64,000 nt of DNA from Planctomycetes bacterium syqfu (GTDB lineage: Bacteria; Planctomycetota; Phycisphaerae; Phycisphaerales; Phycisphaeraceae), in NCBI GenBank assembly GCA_020974905.1, contig CP087563.1, forward strand, positions 2,046,001 to 2,110,000. The letters are read 5' to 3'. Every line of letters begins with the position of its first letter. Position 1 is the stretch's first letter. Under the pieces are notes generated by a model. The model saw nothing but the letters and a program-made list of their open reading frames with translations, was not told the origin of the DNA and searched no databases. This document shows, one piece after another, positions 27,703 through 37,135 of this stretch. A program made the translations under genes and the position numbers.

Positions 27703-30700
27703 TCATTGGATGGCTTTGAATTCAATGGCTCCGGCATCGCGTTTGCCGATTGGTTTGTTCCCTGCAAAGTCACGTAAAAATGGGCCATCGAATTGCCATG
27801 CATAGAGTTCTTCGATTGTGGTCTTGGCGTCGGCCAGGGTGCCATGAGCGATGCGGAGAAATTCCATATCGCCCTTGAGTCCCATACCATTGGGTGAACC
27901 ACCAACGAACAGATCAGCCTGGTTGGCCAGCGAGACACTACCAAGTCCCGCTGACGACTGATCGCGTTTACCATCGATGAAGAGTTGCAGTATGCGTTGG
28001 GCCCGATCACATTCGACAAGTACATGATGCCAGTTGCCATCGGCCATCGGATTGCGCGAAGTCACTTGTGCCTGCTGGGTGTTGGCAGCCATGGCAAAAT
28101 CGACATGCCCCTGCGGGTTGAGTGTCAGTGAGTAGCCGGTTTGGCCATCATGTTTTTGAATCAGGATTGCTTTTTGTCCCTGATTCTCAGCACGAAAATA
28201 GGCTTCAATGATGAAATTGGATTGATGTATTTGCGGACTTCGAGCAACGTAGGCATCGTCTGGGCGTCCCTTGTTGATTGTAAATTGATACAAGTCCGTG
28301 CGGTCATTCCAGCCACCGGTGGGCGTGAGCCAGACGGTGAGCAGGAAGTTGCCAAGCTGGGGTTTGTCGACTGGGGTGAAGCTGATGGCATAGGTTCCTT
28401 TATCGGTGACGGGAATCCCTTTGCCGCCGTAGACATTCATGCCTTTGAATCGATTGCTGGTGTCCAGCCAGTTGAGGTCGGCGCGGAGTTGCATGCCGGT
28501 AACGGATTTGGTGATCTTGAATTGGATGGTGGCTTTCTTGCCGGGGACCAGTGTGTCGGGTGCATCGACGGTCACCCAATCCGAAGGCTTGTTGATTGCT
28601 TTTTCAATGACGGGATTGATCATCGCATCGAGTTTGCTTTGGGTCAGTGTGGCATAGCGTTTGTTGCCATCAAAGACGACTGTGCCATTGGTCCAATCTT
28701 CCAGTGGGCCACTCTGATAGTCCGACTCTGTGCCATTGATCAGGGTCAGATCAAAACGCGGCTGGTTGTGATAGTCGGTTCGATTGACGTAGTTGGGTTG
28801 CAGGTGAAAATGTTCATCAGGAATCTGCGTGGGTTCATTTCCTTTGTGATAAAAATGCCATTCGGCACTGGTGGCATAAAGTCCCCATGGGACAAACATG
28901 CGCACGCCATGATCACGTGCCTGGGCGGTTGGCGTGAAGTCGTGTTTTTCCGGCTGAGACAGGACGGGTTGCTGGCTGACTGTGCCGACGTTACCAATGG
29001 TCCCGTGAGCATGCATGGCCTGCGCCATATCCTTGAGGCTGCCATACCAATCGCCCTTGGCGGTGAAGCTGCCCAGGTTGTCGGGGATTTTGTAAAACAG
29101 GTTGTCGACGTAGGCATTGGTGACATGATCGTAATCCTCGCCGATTTTGCCCACGTCATGTTGATTGGGATCAGCCTGTTGCTTTGAGGGCCGTGCATGT
29201 CGAAAGACCATATGTCCGATGTTGGAGAAGATGTTACCCATGTACTTGTTCTTGCCAGCTTCGGGGCCCTGGCGTCTTGAACCGATGACGAAGTTGTAGG
29301 CCGTGTTGTTAAAGACTGAAGCGAGATAGCCGTGGATTTCCTGGAAGGCCGCAGTGTTTCCCAGTGGGCTGTATGGATCGGAGCTCTTGCCCCATGCGAT
29401 GTTGTTGAAGTAGTACTGTTTGAATCCGCCGTCCATGTAGTAGGCGTGTCCGAATCTCGCCGATGCCGGGACATTGGGTTGGTTTTTGATTCCCCAGAGT
29501 TTAAAACCGCCGGGGTTTCCGGAGATGTTGTCAAAGACGTAGGCTGGGCCACCTTGCCATGTTTCGATGCCGCCCCAGTCATTGTTGTTGAGCAGGGAGT
29601 TGGTGACCTTGTTGTGATGGATGAGGATGCGTGAGAGCGGTCGATCCTCTTTGGACATGGATTGCTTGCCGCCATAGACGAAGATGCCTGAGCCATAGAG
29701 TCGATCCAGGACGTTGCCAGCCACCTGGCAGGTTTGCGGGCAGGCGATGTCGATGGCATGCCCCTGGCCGTAGAGTGTCGGGCGCTTGCCGATGTCCTGG
29801 AGTTTGTTGCGGAGAATCGTGACGTCGAGCAGTCGCGTGGATGAATGGCTTTCGCCCCAATTCCAACCGTCGGTCATGCGGATGCCGCCGTGATCGGTGT
29901 GTTGGATGACGTTGTCGAGAATCTTGATGTTGGCAATGGCGGCCGCATCACCCTTGGGGATCATACGGACCGCGGTGTTGATGTGTTCAAACAGGTTGTT
30001 GGCGATGGTGATGTTATCAGCCTGACCGAGTACGCGAATGCATGCCGGGTCGACATCTTTGCTCGTAGGCGGGATGGCAGCCAGATCCCACCATGTGTTG
30101 GTGAAGCGAAAGGTCAGGCCGGTAATGGACAGGTGATCAGCATGTTCTGCGTCGATCAACGTGGCATGTTCGGCAACTTCCACATCGACCTGATTGGGAT
30201 TTAAGTGAGATGGCAAGCGCAGATAGAGTCTGCCGCCGGACCCTGTTTTTTCAAACCAGAATTCACCATCCGGATCATCCAGAAACTGCGGCTTGTCTTC
30301 CAGGTAATACCGACTGTAGCGGGGCAAGGTGTATCCGCCTGCACCACCCCCCCATTGCCCGCGAATGGCGATGCCGTTTTTCTCAGGATAATACTTGATA
30401 ATCCGTGATGGATAAGGCGTGCCCATTACCCATCCATACTCTGTCCAGACGTAGGCCCCATCATAGAGTTCGGGTTCCGCTGTCAGATGCTTGGTATCGA
30501 TGCCCAGGAAGTAATCATTGCTGCCGATATTGATTTTTTTGAAGTGCGGATTACCGGGATTGTCGAACTGCCACCATTGGCTCTTGATGTCGTCATCGTT
30601 TTCGACCTGCCAATTGGGTGTGCGTGCCAGGGGGATGCGTGTGATGTGATTGTCTTTGTCGACCATCCATATGTTACGCGGTGCAAAAGATAAATCCGTA

Positions 30701-31596
30701 TACCAGACATGTTCGGGATCAGGGATCAAGTCCGCAGTTGCAGGGCGATTGGCTTTGGCGTCGGAGAACAATTCAATGGGCACCGTTTGCACAAAGGTGC
30801 GATCACCCCAGTTCCCGCTGGTCGAACGATACACTGTCAGTGAAAACGCGCCCAGATCAGGCTTGTCACGCGGGGTGATTTTCAAGGTGTAATGTCCGGG
30901 GTTGGCTTGGACTGATCGCGGGTTGGAACTGGCGTTATAGCCTGCAAATTGGCCGTTTTTCTTGCCCCAGTTCAAACCCAAGACCACTTTTTCGCCTGCA
31001 AAGGTTTTGTCGATGGTCAGGTTGATCTGCATGGGCTGACCGGGCTTAGCCATCATCGGATAACTGATACTGCCCCAGTCACCAAGCTTGGCAGAAAGCG
31101 GTTTGCTCGACACGTTGTCTGTTGCCGGGCGGTCGGTGAGTTTGGTAAAGTCCGTGACACGTTGCGCACCGGAGATGACTGCCTCTGCGTCAGCACCACC
31201 CCATGCCGGATCGCTTGTCAATCGAATGGGCGAGTCTGGTTTGCCTTGGCGTTGGACAAGCATTTTCCCGCGATAGATCACGCCACGTTTGAAGATGTAG
31301 GTATCTGCCTGTTGGTCCGCTTTGGCGTTCGCCTTGGCATTGGTGTCCCACGGGTGATGCTTCCATGCGGTCTGTTGTGTTTTGCCATCGTTCTGATCAT
31401 CGCCGTTTTGATAGTCGATGTATCGAACCTCATTACCCAGTTTCAATTCAAAGGGTTGAGGTTGCCACTGAAGATCGCCGGTGGGTCGAACAATGGCGTT
31501 GGGATTTTGCCAGGGGAATGCAGCTTGTGAGAATGCCTGCCCACAGATGACAAACATCAGTAAGGCAGAGACATTTAACCATGTACAACGATTCAT
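27703..31596 (-). CDS. Large secreted right-handed beta-helix protein with C-terminal LamG domain
   Basis: The protein has 1297 residues. ATG 31596 is chosen because AGGAG lies 6 bases upstream; the frame extends further but without a ribosome site. Signal peptide of about 24 residues. YIDYQNGDDQNDGKTQQTAW is the usual opening of DUF1565-type parallel beta-helix proteins. Residues 500-900 carry the solenoid (repeated IANNLFEHINTAV, ILDNVIQHTDHGGIR, ILIHHNKVTNSL), a fold shared by polysaccharide lyases and epimerases. A LamG-like beta-sandwich (IHQSNFIIEAYFRAENQGQ ... LQLFIDGKRD) fills residues 1130-1270. It could be a lyase/hydrolase or a binding protein; no catalytic residues can be assigned with confidence. 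It follows a prepilin gene. Confidence 0.85.
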   Translation of the reverse strand: MNRCTWLNVSALLMFVICGQAFSQAAFPWQNPNAIVRPTGDLQWQPQPFELKLGNEVRYIDYQNGDDQNDGKTQQTAWKHHPWDTNAKANAKADQQADTYIFKRGVIYRGKMLVQRQGKPDSPIRLTSDPAWGGADAEAVISGAQRVTDFTKLTDRPATDNVSSKPLSAKLGDWGSISYPMMAKPGQPMQINLTIDKTFAGEKVVLGLNWGKKNGQFAGYNASSNPRSVQANPGHYTLKITPRDKPDLGAFSLTVYRSTSGNWGDRTFVQTVPIELFSDAKANRPATADLIPDPEHVWYTDLSFAPRNIWMVDKDNHITRIPLARTPNWQVENDDDIKSQWWQFDNPGNPHFKKINIGSNDYFLGIDTKHLTAEPELYDGAYVWTEYGWVMGTPYPSRIIKYYPEKNGIAIRGQWGGGAGGYTLPRYSRYYLEDKPQFLDDPDGEFWFEKTGSGGRLYLRLPSHLNPNQVDVEVAEHATLIDAEHADHLSITGLTFRFTNTWWDLAAIPPTSKDVDPACIRVLGQADNITIANNLFEHINTAVRMIPKGDAAAIANIKILDNVIQHTDHGGIRMTDGWNWGESHSSTRLLDVTILRNKLQDIGKRPTLYGQGHAIDIACPQTCQVAGNVLDRLYGSGIFVYGGKQSMSKEDRPLSRILIHHNKVTNSLLNNNDWGGIETWQGGPAYVFDNISGNPGGFKLWGIKNQPNVPASARFGHAYYMDGGFKQYYFNNIAWGKSSDPYSPLGNTAAFQEIHGYLASVFNNTAYNFVIGSRRQGPEAGKNKYMGNIFSNIGHMVFRHARPSKQQADPNQHDVGKIGEDYDHVTNAYVDNLFYKIPDNLGSFTAKGDWYGSLKDMAQAMHAHGTIGNVGTVSQQPVLSQPEKHDFTPTAQARDHGVRMFVPWGLYATSAEWHFYHKGNEPTQIPDEHFHLQPNYVNRTDYHNQPRFDLTLINGTESDYQSGPLEDWTNGTVVFDGNKRYATLTQSKLDAMINPVIEKAINKPSDWVTVDAPDTLVPGKKATIQFKITKSVTGMQLRADLNWLDTSNRFKGMNVYGGKGIPVTDKGTYAISFTPVDKPQLGNFLLTVWLTPTGGWNDRTDLYQFTINKGRPDDAYVARSPQIHQSNFIIEAYFRAENQGQKAILIQKHDGQTGYSLTLNPQGHVDFAMAANTQQAQVTSRNPMADGNWHHVLVECDRAQRILQLFIDGKRDQSSAGLGSVSLANQADLFVGGSPNGMGLKGDMEFLRIAHGTLADAKTTIEELYAWQFDGPFLRDFAGNKPIGKRDAGAIEFKAIQ

Positions 31597-31707
31597 TCCG
31601 GACTCCTGAAAATTGATGGATACTGCCGAGTTTGCATGGTTGTGATTCAACCACAAAACCCGAGAGGGGCCGATCGAATCTTATAACTTATTCGTTATGT
31701 CAGTCGC

Positions 31708-32538
31708 TTACGGCTGAACAATATCAAACTCGACCCCCAGCAGCGGATTGAGCCAGTAGTAACCTTCGACATCACTGGGAACATTGACCACGGTTCGGGC
31801 ATGGCCATCGACGTAACTGATATTGGTCCCACGTGCCGAGATATTGTTGCCGGGAGCATGCCACATGTTGTGGTTAAACGGACTGTTGATGGCGTCGGCA
31901 CTCCAGCCACTGCCACTTTCATTGGAAGCATTACCGTAGAGCTTGGCCGTGGTCAGCGAGTTACTGACGCGCGCCCCGCCGCCAGTTTGCGCATTCTCAA
32001 TCATGGCCAGATGCTTGGCCGCGTTCCTGGCATCACTCAGCCGGTTGCCACGGGAACTCCACTCGGCGTTGCTGCGTATTCGCGGGAAAAACAAACCGCT
32101 ACCATCAGCATAATTGCGATGGAAAAACGTGTAGCTTGTATTACCGATTTGATCCGATGGGCAATGCCACATTCCCCCGCCATCAGGAACAACACCACGC
32201 CAGCCGTACAGTGCGTTCGAAACACGATTGCGATCCGTGTACTTGCCCAACAAAAGGTAATGATCAGTAGAAGCCCCCTCCCAGGACGGATAACCCGCTG
32301 CTGCATCGATAGCAGAAGTCGAAATGTACAGGGGGACCGCTGCATCCTGGTTATCTGTCGCATAGACGTTGATGGCCACACCGATCTGCCGGTGTTGGGT
32401 GAGGCACTGGACATTGCGTGCTGCCGCCCTCGCCGAAGCCAGTGCGGGAAGCAGGATAGCAATAAGGATGGCCACGATGGAGATGACCACCAGCAATTCG
32501 ATGAGTGTAAAAGCATTGGGAACTAGGCGAGATCGCAT
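31708..32538 (-). CDS. DUF1559-type prepilin-like protein
   Basis: The protein has 276 residues. ATG 32538 is chosen for the AGGAGG 6 bases upstream. Signal [30 protein letters not shown] in the middle; [11 protein letters not shown] near the end. The promoter with an overlapping palindrome at 32595-32635 suggests control by the divergent LacI protein. The beta-helix gene follows. Confidence 0.9.
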   Translation of the reverse strand: MRSRLVPNAFTLIELLVVISIVAILIAILLPALASARAAARNVQCLTQHRQIGVAINVYATDNQDAAVPLYISTSAIDAAAGYPSWEGASTDHYLLLGKYTDRNRVSNALYGWRGVVPDGGGMWHCPSDQIGNTSYTFFHRNYADGSGLFFPRIRSNAEWSSRGNRLSDARNAAKHLAMIENAQTGGGARVSNSLTTAKLYGNASNESGSGWSADAINSPFNHNMWHAPGNNISARGTNISYVDGHARTVVNVPSDVEGYYWLNPLLGVEFDIVQP

Positions 32539-32594
32539 CACAACCTCCTGATTCACCAGAACAACAATCAATATTGCACCTGGCTGACGAGATA

Positions 32595-32610
32595 GATTAT
32601 TCGCATAATC
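32595..32610. promoter_or_regulatory. Palindromic operator at the prepilin promoter
   Basis: GATTAT-TCGC-ATAATC, central CG, overlapping the -10 of the leftward promoter. A good candidate site for the divergent LacI-family protein. Confidence 0.55.
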
Positions 32611-32635
32611 ATATACCCAGAGCGGTCCAAGTCAA
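32608..32635 (-). promoter_or_regulatory. Sigma70-type promoter of the prepilin / beta-helix genes
   Basis: On the minus strand, TTGACT (32635-32630), a 16-base spacer and TATGAT (32613-32608), about 70 bases before ATG 32538. Confidence 0.55.
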
Positions 32636-32737
32636 TCCCAATTACCAACTTTTTCACTTGATTCCTGTAACGACCGCCGTGCCCACATATTGACAAAATA
32701 TTATATATTTTTTATTCACAAGAATTTAAGAAAACAA

Positions 32738-32800
32738 CCAAGCATGCTTGGCCAATCATTCTTTCCCAATGGACAAAAAATTTTCAAGATGATTATCTTG
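32738..32800. promoter_or_regulatory. Two further palindromes before the LacI gene
   Basis: CCAAGCATGCTTGG (32738-32751) is a perfect palindrome, and CAAGAT-GATT-ATCTTG (32785-32800) is a perfect inverted repeat just ahead of a TATAAT at about 32816. The 340-base AT-rich gap 32539-32878 holds these sites and no gene. Confidence 0.45.
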
Positions 32801-32878
32801 ATTAATTTTTTGACGCTATAATCAAATCAATATTGTTTTGAGGGTTTTTTGATATTTCGTATAATCACAATCAGCGAC

Positions 32879-33901
32879 ATGACAACACGCATCACCGTTA
32901 AAAAAATTGCCGAGTTGTGTGGCATCTCACAGCCGGTCGTCTCAGCTGTCCTCAACCCGGGAAAGCTCAAAAGCAACGTGCGCTTCAGCGAGGAGACCGC
33001 CAGCAAGGTCAGGGCCATCGCCGACGAGTATGGCTATCGCCCCAACCGTGTGGCTCAAAATTTCCAGTCGCAAAAGCATCACATCATCGGGGTGCTGATT
33101 CACGAAGCAGGCAATCTCCCCCCCGACACCTTCCGTAATCTGTTGAACAAAGCGGATGAATACAAGCAACTTATCTGCTTTGAATCGGTCAAACACAACG
33201 ATGACGATTTGCCTGTGTTCATTCGCAAAGACTGTGTGGACGGCGTGCTGCTCTTTGAACAGCTTGATCCGAAAATTCATGAAGCCATTGCCCGCATCAA
33301 ATTGCCGGCCATCAGTATCAATGCCGGCCACATCTGCAAGACACACAATGTGGTCTTTGACGAAGTCGATGCGATCCGCCAGGCCGTCGGACTCTTTGAG
33401 CAAGGGGGTTGTCAGCGATATGTTCTGACGCGCACCTTTGCCAATGCCAATCACTATGCCACGCACGAACGTGTCTCCACGTTGCATCGTCTTGCCTATC
33501 AAAACGGATTGCCCGAACCACTGGTCATCGAACTGGACAACCTGCTCATCGGCAGTGCCAGCCAGAAACAGGACGTGATAAACCAACTGATGCGCGTGTT
33601 CAGCCAACCCGAAAAGATCGGCCTGGTGGATACCGGCATCTACACCACCTTGCCATTGCATCAGATTCTGACAAAAGCGAATCGACACGAGCCGGACAAT
33701 TTGGTCCATGTCTTCATTGGCAATGACCCAACCAACGATCTGCTCTGGCCACCGATCAACAGGATCAGCATTGATCTGCCAAAACTCATGCAACATGCGG
33801 TGTCTGATTTAACGCGACTGATTCAAGGCGACAAACCACAAGGCCCACCAGTCGTGCCCTACCAGTTATTCAAAGCCGGTGACGCCAAGACAGAAGATTG
33901 A
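32879..33901 (+). CDS. LacI-family transcriptional regulator
   Basis: The protein has 340 residues. ATG 32879 fits the domain start MTTRITVKKIAELCGISQPVVSAVLNP; an in-frame TTG 30 bases earlier only adds residues before the helix-turn-helix. Hinge YGYRPNRVAQNFQSQ, then a diverged sugar-sensor domain. It is divergent from the prepilin/beta-helix operon and probably controls it through the palindromes between the two genes. The ligand is unknown. Confidence 0.9.
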   Translation: MTTRITVKKIAELCGISQPVVSAVLNPGKLKSNVRFSEETASKVRAIADEYGYRPNRVAQNFQSQKHHIIGVLIHEAGNLPPDTFRNLLNKADEYKQLICFESVKHNDDDLPVFIRKDCVDGVLLFEQLDPKIHEAIARIKLPAISINAGHICKTHNVVFDEVDAIRQAVGLFEQGGCQRYVLTRTFANANHYATHERVSTLHRLAYQNGLPEPLVIELDNLLIGSASQKQDVINQLMRVFSQPEKIGLVDTGIYTTLPLHQILTKANRHEPDNLVHVFIGNDPTNDLLWPPINRISIDLPKLMQHAVSDLTRLIQGDKPQGPPVVPYQLFKAGDAKTED

Positions 33902-34002
33902 CTCACTCATCAATGAATCCCTGGAGGAACTAGAGAAATTCACTACCCAACGACTCGAAATATCCGGCGTAACAATGAGTTTTTCTGGGTGACAGAGAAA
34001 TA

Positions 34003-34038
34003 ATCAAGGCCGTCAAGAGATCTCTTGGCGGCCTTGAT
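34003..34038 (-). terminator. Fully paired hairpin downstream of tRNA-Met
   Basis: ATCAAGGCCG, T, CAAGAGA pairs over all 36 bases with TCTCTTG, G, CGGCCTTGAT, with one G-U pair and no designed loop. On the minus strand it begins 4 bases after the tRNA and is followed by TTATTTC, so it probably ends tRNA transcription. Confidence 0.6.
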
Positions 34039-34042
34039 CTAA

Positions 34043-34115
34043 TGGCGACGACTGGACTTGAACCAGTGACCCAGGGCTTATGAATCCCTTGCTCTACCAA
34101 CTGAGCTACGTCGCC
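34043..34115 (-). tRNA. tRNA-Met (anticodon CAU)
   Basis: On the minus strand the cloverleaf is acceptor GGCGACG / CGTCGCC, D arm GCTC-AGTTGGTA-GAGC, anticodon loop TTCATAA (CAU), T arm ACTGG-TTCAAGT-CCAGT and discriminator A. CCA is not encoded. The first base pair is G-C, whereas bacterial initiator tRNAs have a mismatch at 1-72, so this is an elongator-type methionine tRNA or one read as Ile after lysidine modification; elongator Met is more likely. Confidence 0.93.
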
Positions 34116-34151
34116 TGCTGGATGTCGTTGCTCAATGCAACAGAGCCCAGA

Positions 34152-34179
34152 AGTATAGCAAAGTTCAACGGCTTGGCAA
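34152..34179 (-). promoter_or_regulatory. tRNA-Met promoter
   Basis: On the minus strand, TTGCCA (34179-34174), a 16-base spacer and an extended -10 TGCTATACT (TATACT 34157-34152), 36 bases before the mature 5' end. Confidence 0.55.
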
Positions 34180-34443
34180 CCCCTGCCAGGTTTGATTGTC
34201 CGATTTTCGGGTTCGGTCCTCCTGCCAACGTCCCAGAACATTTTTTTTCAGCATTTACATGCGGATAATCCGGGGAATAACTGTCACTTGGACGCAACAA
34301 GGTCCGATATTCCCATGCGTTGGAAAGACCGCTGGCAGATTTGCAAATTCGTCGATATTTCCATTGGCCCGCAGGACCGTGGGGGGTCGCGTGAGCCTGG
34401 GCAATAAGCCTGAACACATGAAAAAGGGTAGTGGGTCACCATC

Positions 34444-35382
34444 ATGAATTTACAAGCCAAAATACGTCCGAATCCTGACAACGAATTGCCGGCCATGGCC
34501 AACGCAATTCGTGAATTCATCAGTTACTGCCGCATTGAATGTGGTTTCGCCGAAGCCACCCTGCGCGCCTATGCTGCGGATCTGCGCGATTTGTGGCAGT
34601 GGCTCGAAGTCCAAGGCGTCACCGACTGGACACAACTGGATTACAAGATGCTCACCGAGCATCTCAAGGATCTCTCCGGCAAAGGTCTTGCCACCACGAG
34701 CATCGCGCGTCACGTGGCGACCGCGCGCGTCTTCACGCGCTTCATGCACTCACGTGAAATGGTTCGCGTGGATGCAGGTGAACTGCTGACGCAACCCAGT
34801 CAATGGCGTACGCTGCCGGACTATCTGAATCGTGACCAGATGAGTAAGCTCCTCGAAGCCCCGCAGCCGGGTGACGCGCTTTACCAGCGTGACATTGCCA
34901 TTCTGGAACTGCTTTATGCAGGCGGACTCCGCGCAACGGAGTTAGCGGACCTGCAACTGGGACAGATCAACTTTGACCTGCAGATCGCTCGCGTGATCGG
35001 CAAGGGTAACAAGGAACGCATCGTCCCATTGGGCAAACCCGCGATCGACGCGACGGAAGTCTACCTTCAACAGTTGCGCCCACAGCTTGAACGTCCTGAC
35101 AAAGCCACCGAACGCCTGCTGCTTTCGCGCACGGGTGGTCCGGTGACCCGTATTGTGATCTGGCAGATTGTCACCAAGTATGCGCGGCGTGTGGGCATGA
35201 CGCATGTCCATCCGCACACACTTCGTCACACCTTTGCCACGCACCTACTCTCCGGCGGCGCGGACCTGCGTGTCGTTCAGGAACTGCTGGGACACTCGAA
35301 CATTCGCACCACACAAGTTTACACCCACGTGGATTCGACGCGACTGAAAAATGTCATTGACCGATTCCACCCTCGCCCCTAG
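34444..35382 (+). CDS. xerD: Tyrosine recombinase of the XerC/XerD family
   Basis: The 312-residue site-specific recombinase probably resolves chromosome dimers at dif near the division septum. SAM-like core-binding domain (residues 20-105), then the catalytic domain with the full set of residues: R163 in GGLRATEL, K187 in GKGNKER, H258 and R261 in HPHTLRH, H284 in LGHSNI and nucleophile Y293 in QVYTHVD. Length and motifs fit XerD better than a phage integrase. It starts about 330 bases from tRNA-Met, but no att repeats or phage genes are seen, so an integrated element is not indicated. XerC remains possible. Confidence 0.88.
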   Translation: MNLQAKIRPNPDNELPAMANAIREFISYCRIECGFAEATLRAYAADLRDLWQWLEVQGVTDWTQLDYKMLTEHLKDLSGKGLATTSIARHVATARVFTRFMHSREMVRVDAGELLTQPSQWRTLPDYLNRDQMSKLLEAPQPGDALYQRDIAILELLYAGGLRATELADLQLGQINFDLQIARVIGKGNKERIVPLGKPAIDATEVYLQQLRPQLERPDKATERLLLSRTGGPVTRIVIWQIVTKYARRVGMTHVHPHTLRHTFATHLLSGGADLRVVQELLGHSNIRTTQVYTHVDSTRLKNVIDRFHPRP

Positions 35383-35410
35383 CATCGGGAAAGGAAGGAG
35401 TGCAGTCGAC

Positions 35411-35644
35411 ATGCCAATGAAATGCAACATTGACCGACGCGGTCAGCAATATCGCGCGTTATGGGGTGTTGTCAACCTGATTGGTGCTGTTGTCTGTGTG
35501 TGTATGTACTTCTTCAGTCCCTGGCCTGCGACGGGTTGGGTGATCACAGCAGTCCTGCTATTTCTATGCGGCGCCTTGGGCATATTCGAAGCCTGCTTCA
35601 GTTGGTGCGCTCTCCGCGCGATGAAAATCAAAACACCGTGGTGA
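35411..35644 (+). CDS. Small DUF2892/YgaP-like membrane protein
   Basis: The protein has 77 residues. ATG 35411 is preferred because AAGGAAGGAG lies 10 bases upstream. Two hydrophobic segments (about 17-35 and 40-58) span the membrane, and the end IFEACFSWCALRAMKIKTPW fits the WCxxRAxxxxTP tail of the DUF2892 family. Its function is unknown. It starts 28 bases after the recombinase gene and may be co-transcribed with it. Confidence 0.7.
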   Translation: MPMKCNIDRRGQQYRALWGVVNLIGAVVCVCMYFFSPWPATGWVITAVLLFLCGALGIFEACFSWCALRAMKIKTPW

Positions 35645-35714
35645 GTGTTTCATTTCGGATTTCGTCCAAATCTTGAGCGGTTCAACAAACGAATCACTAA
35701 ATCGTCATAGTTTT

Positions 35715-35801
35715 CGTCATTCCCGCGAAGGCGGGAATCCAGTGGCATACAGTTGACGCTTGCACATATCACTGGACTCCCGCCTGCGCGGGAGTGACGG
35801 A
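35715..35801. repeat. REP-like palindromic repeat, full copy
   Basis: Begins CGTCATTCCCGCGAAGGCGG and ends CGCGGGAGTGACGGAA. Two GC-rich hairpins in opposite orientation are separated by about 35 bases. It fills the gap between the small membrane protein gene and rnfD. Confidence 0.8.
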
Positions 35802-35881
35802 AGCGAAAGTCCATCCGTTGGTCTTCTCTATACGACAAGCGGTTCTACAAATCCGAGATTCGCACTTATAAAATCCACATC

Positions 35882-37135
35882 TCATCGTCCGGGGCGGAAA
35901 TGCAGGTTATCCAACATGCGACTGACGACGCCAGCAATGAGTACGCTCAGCAATGTTAACTCAGATATCTGCACGAACCACTGAATCAACACGATCAACA
36001 TGCCAATGAGTATGCAGTAGACCAATCGTCCGAGACTGGTCAACGGGCATGTTGCAGGTGCGAGAATAAAAGCGATCAAGAGCATTGGTGATGTGAGAAA
36101 AAAGTATCCCAGATAGGTGATACCAAACGCCGGTGGCGAGTAACACAACACCCAGAAGACCGTCGTCTCACCATGGATAGTCATGATCGGCATGGCCATG
36201 AGCGTCAATAATGCCGAGAGCATGATGATCACCGGGATCGACCACCAACTCAGTCGTTTGTACATCAGATACACCCCCAGCAGGATGATCAACCCCTGAC
36301 TGGTCGCACCAATCATGCCCGGTACGCAGCCCAGCAGTAACTCTTCGATACGCGGCAATTCTCCGGAGGCCATCATGTTCGCCAGGTTTCTGGGGAAACG
36401 CAGCAGTCGCTTTTGATCACGCATGAAAGTTTGATGCGGATTGGGACGCGCAATGGCGTCAGCATCAATGGTATGTTCCTGCGACTGAACAAGCGGATTT
36501 TCACCGGTAAGCCACCACGGCTGGTAACTGCGTTGTTCACGCGCTTTTCGCACATCCCCCCAGACCACGCGATCCGGCCTGAGCACCGCAGCATTGCTGT
36601 CACTGTGGAGCATGCGGGTGGTGTACTGTTCATGCACATTGGAGAGCATCAGCGGTAAAGCCCACGTGACGATGATCGCCAACACCGCCGGATGCATGCG
36701 GATGCGATGGGCACGCCCGACAAACGGCATGAATATCCCAAGCAACGCCCCGCCGAGTATGTGCTGCCAGGGGAAGCTATTAATCGGCATGAGCAAACCA
36801 AGCAAAATCGCCATGGTGATGGCATGCATGACACTGTCAGCCTGTGGACGCCTGTGAAAAATCCACATCAGCAACATGGCAGGCATGTAGGCACTCATCG
36901 CCGCGACCACACACAAAAGCACCTGCATCATGGCCATGAAACCAAAGAACACCAGACTGCCTGCCAGTAAAGTCAAAACCACCATCAGGCCTGCAATGTC
37001 AACTTGTCTGCGTGTATGAAGCAAGCCCAACCACGGTGGTGTGTACGCAGCCCCGGTCACCAACGGAAGCCTGGCATCAGCCTGCTTCTGTGGCTTGAGT
37101 TTAAGGGATTGTTTTTCTGCAGACGCCTGATTCAC
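35882..37135 (-). CDS. rnfD: RnfD/NqrB-like membrane subunit
   Basis: The protein has 417 residues from a GTG at 37135 that overlaps the rnfC stop (GTGA), so the two are translationally coupled; the frame is also open further upstream inside rnfC. About nine membrane helices. RnfD hallmarks: LLLGCVPGMIGATSQGLIIL (in RnfD/NqrB a Thr of such a motif carries covalent FMN), YKRLSWWSIPV and the C-terminal PLTSLGRLVYCILIGMLIVLI. It contains an unusual soluble insert (about residues 165-240, rich in Arg and Gln) between the helices. Subunits A, B, E and G are not adjacent. Confidence 0.85.
   Translation of the reverse strand: MNQASAEKQSLKLKPQKQADARLPLVTGAAYTPPWLGLLHTRRQVDIAGLMVVLTLLAGSLVFFGFMAMMQVLLCVVAAMSAYMPAMLLMWIFHRRPQADSVMHAITMAILLGLLMPINSFPWQHILGGALLGIFMPFVGRAHRIRMHPAVLAIIVTWALPLMLSNVHEQYTTRMLHSDSNAAVLRPDRVVWGDVRKAREQRSYQPWWLTGENPLVQSQEHTIDADAIARPNPHQTFMRDQKRLLRFPRNLANMMASGELPRIEELLLGCVPGMIGATSQGLIILLGVYLMYKRLSWWSIPVIIMLSALLTLMAMPIMTIHGETTVFWVLCYSPPAFGITYLGYFFLTSPMLLIAFILAPATCPLTSLGRLVYCILIGMLIVLIQWFVQISELTLLSVLIAGVVSRMLDNLHFRPGR

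Noticed and set aside
28141-29187. 348-codon open frame on the + strand
   Set aside because: Antisense to the beta-helix gene and without recognisable domains.
34044-35382. Integrated element at tRNA-Met with xerD as integrase
   Set aside because: The recombinase has XerC/D length and motifs, no tRNA-end duplication is seen downstream, and the neighbouring genes are not phage-like.
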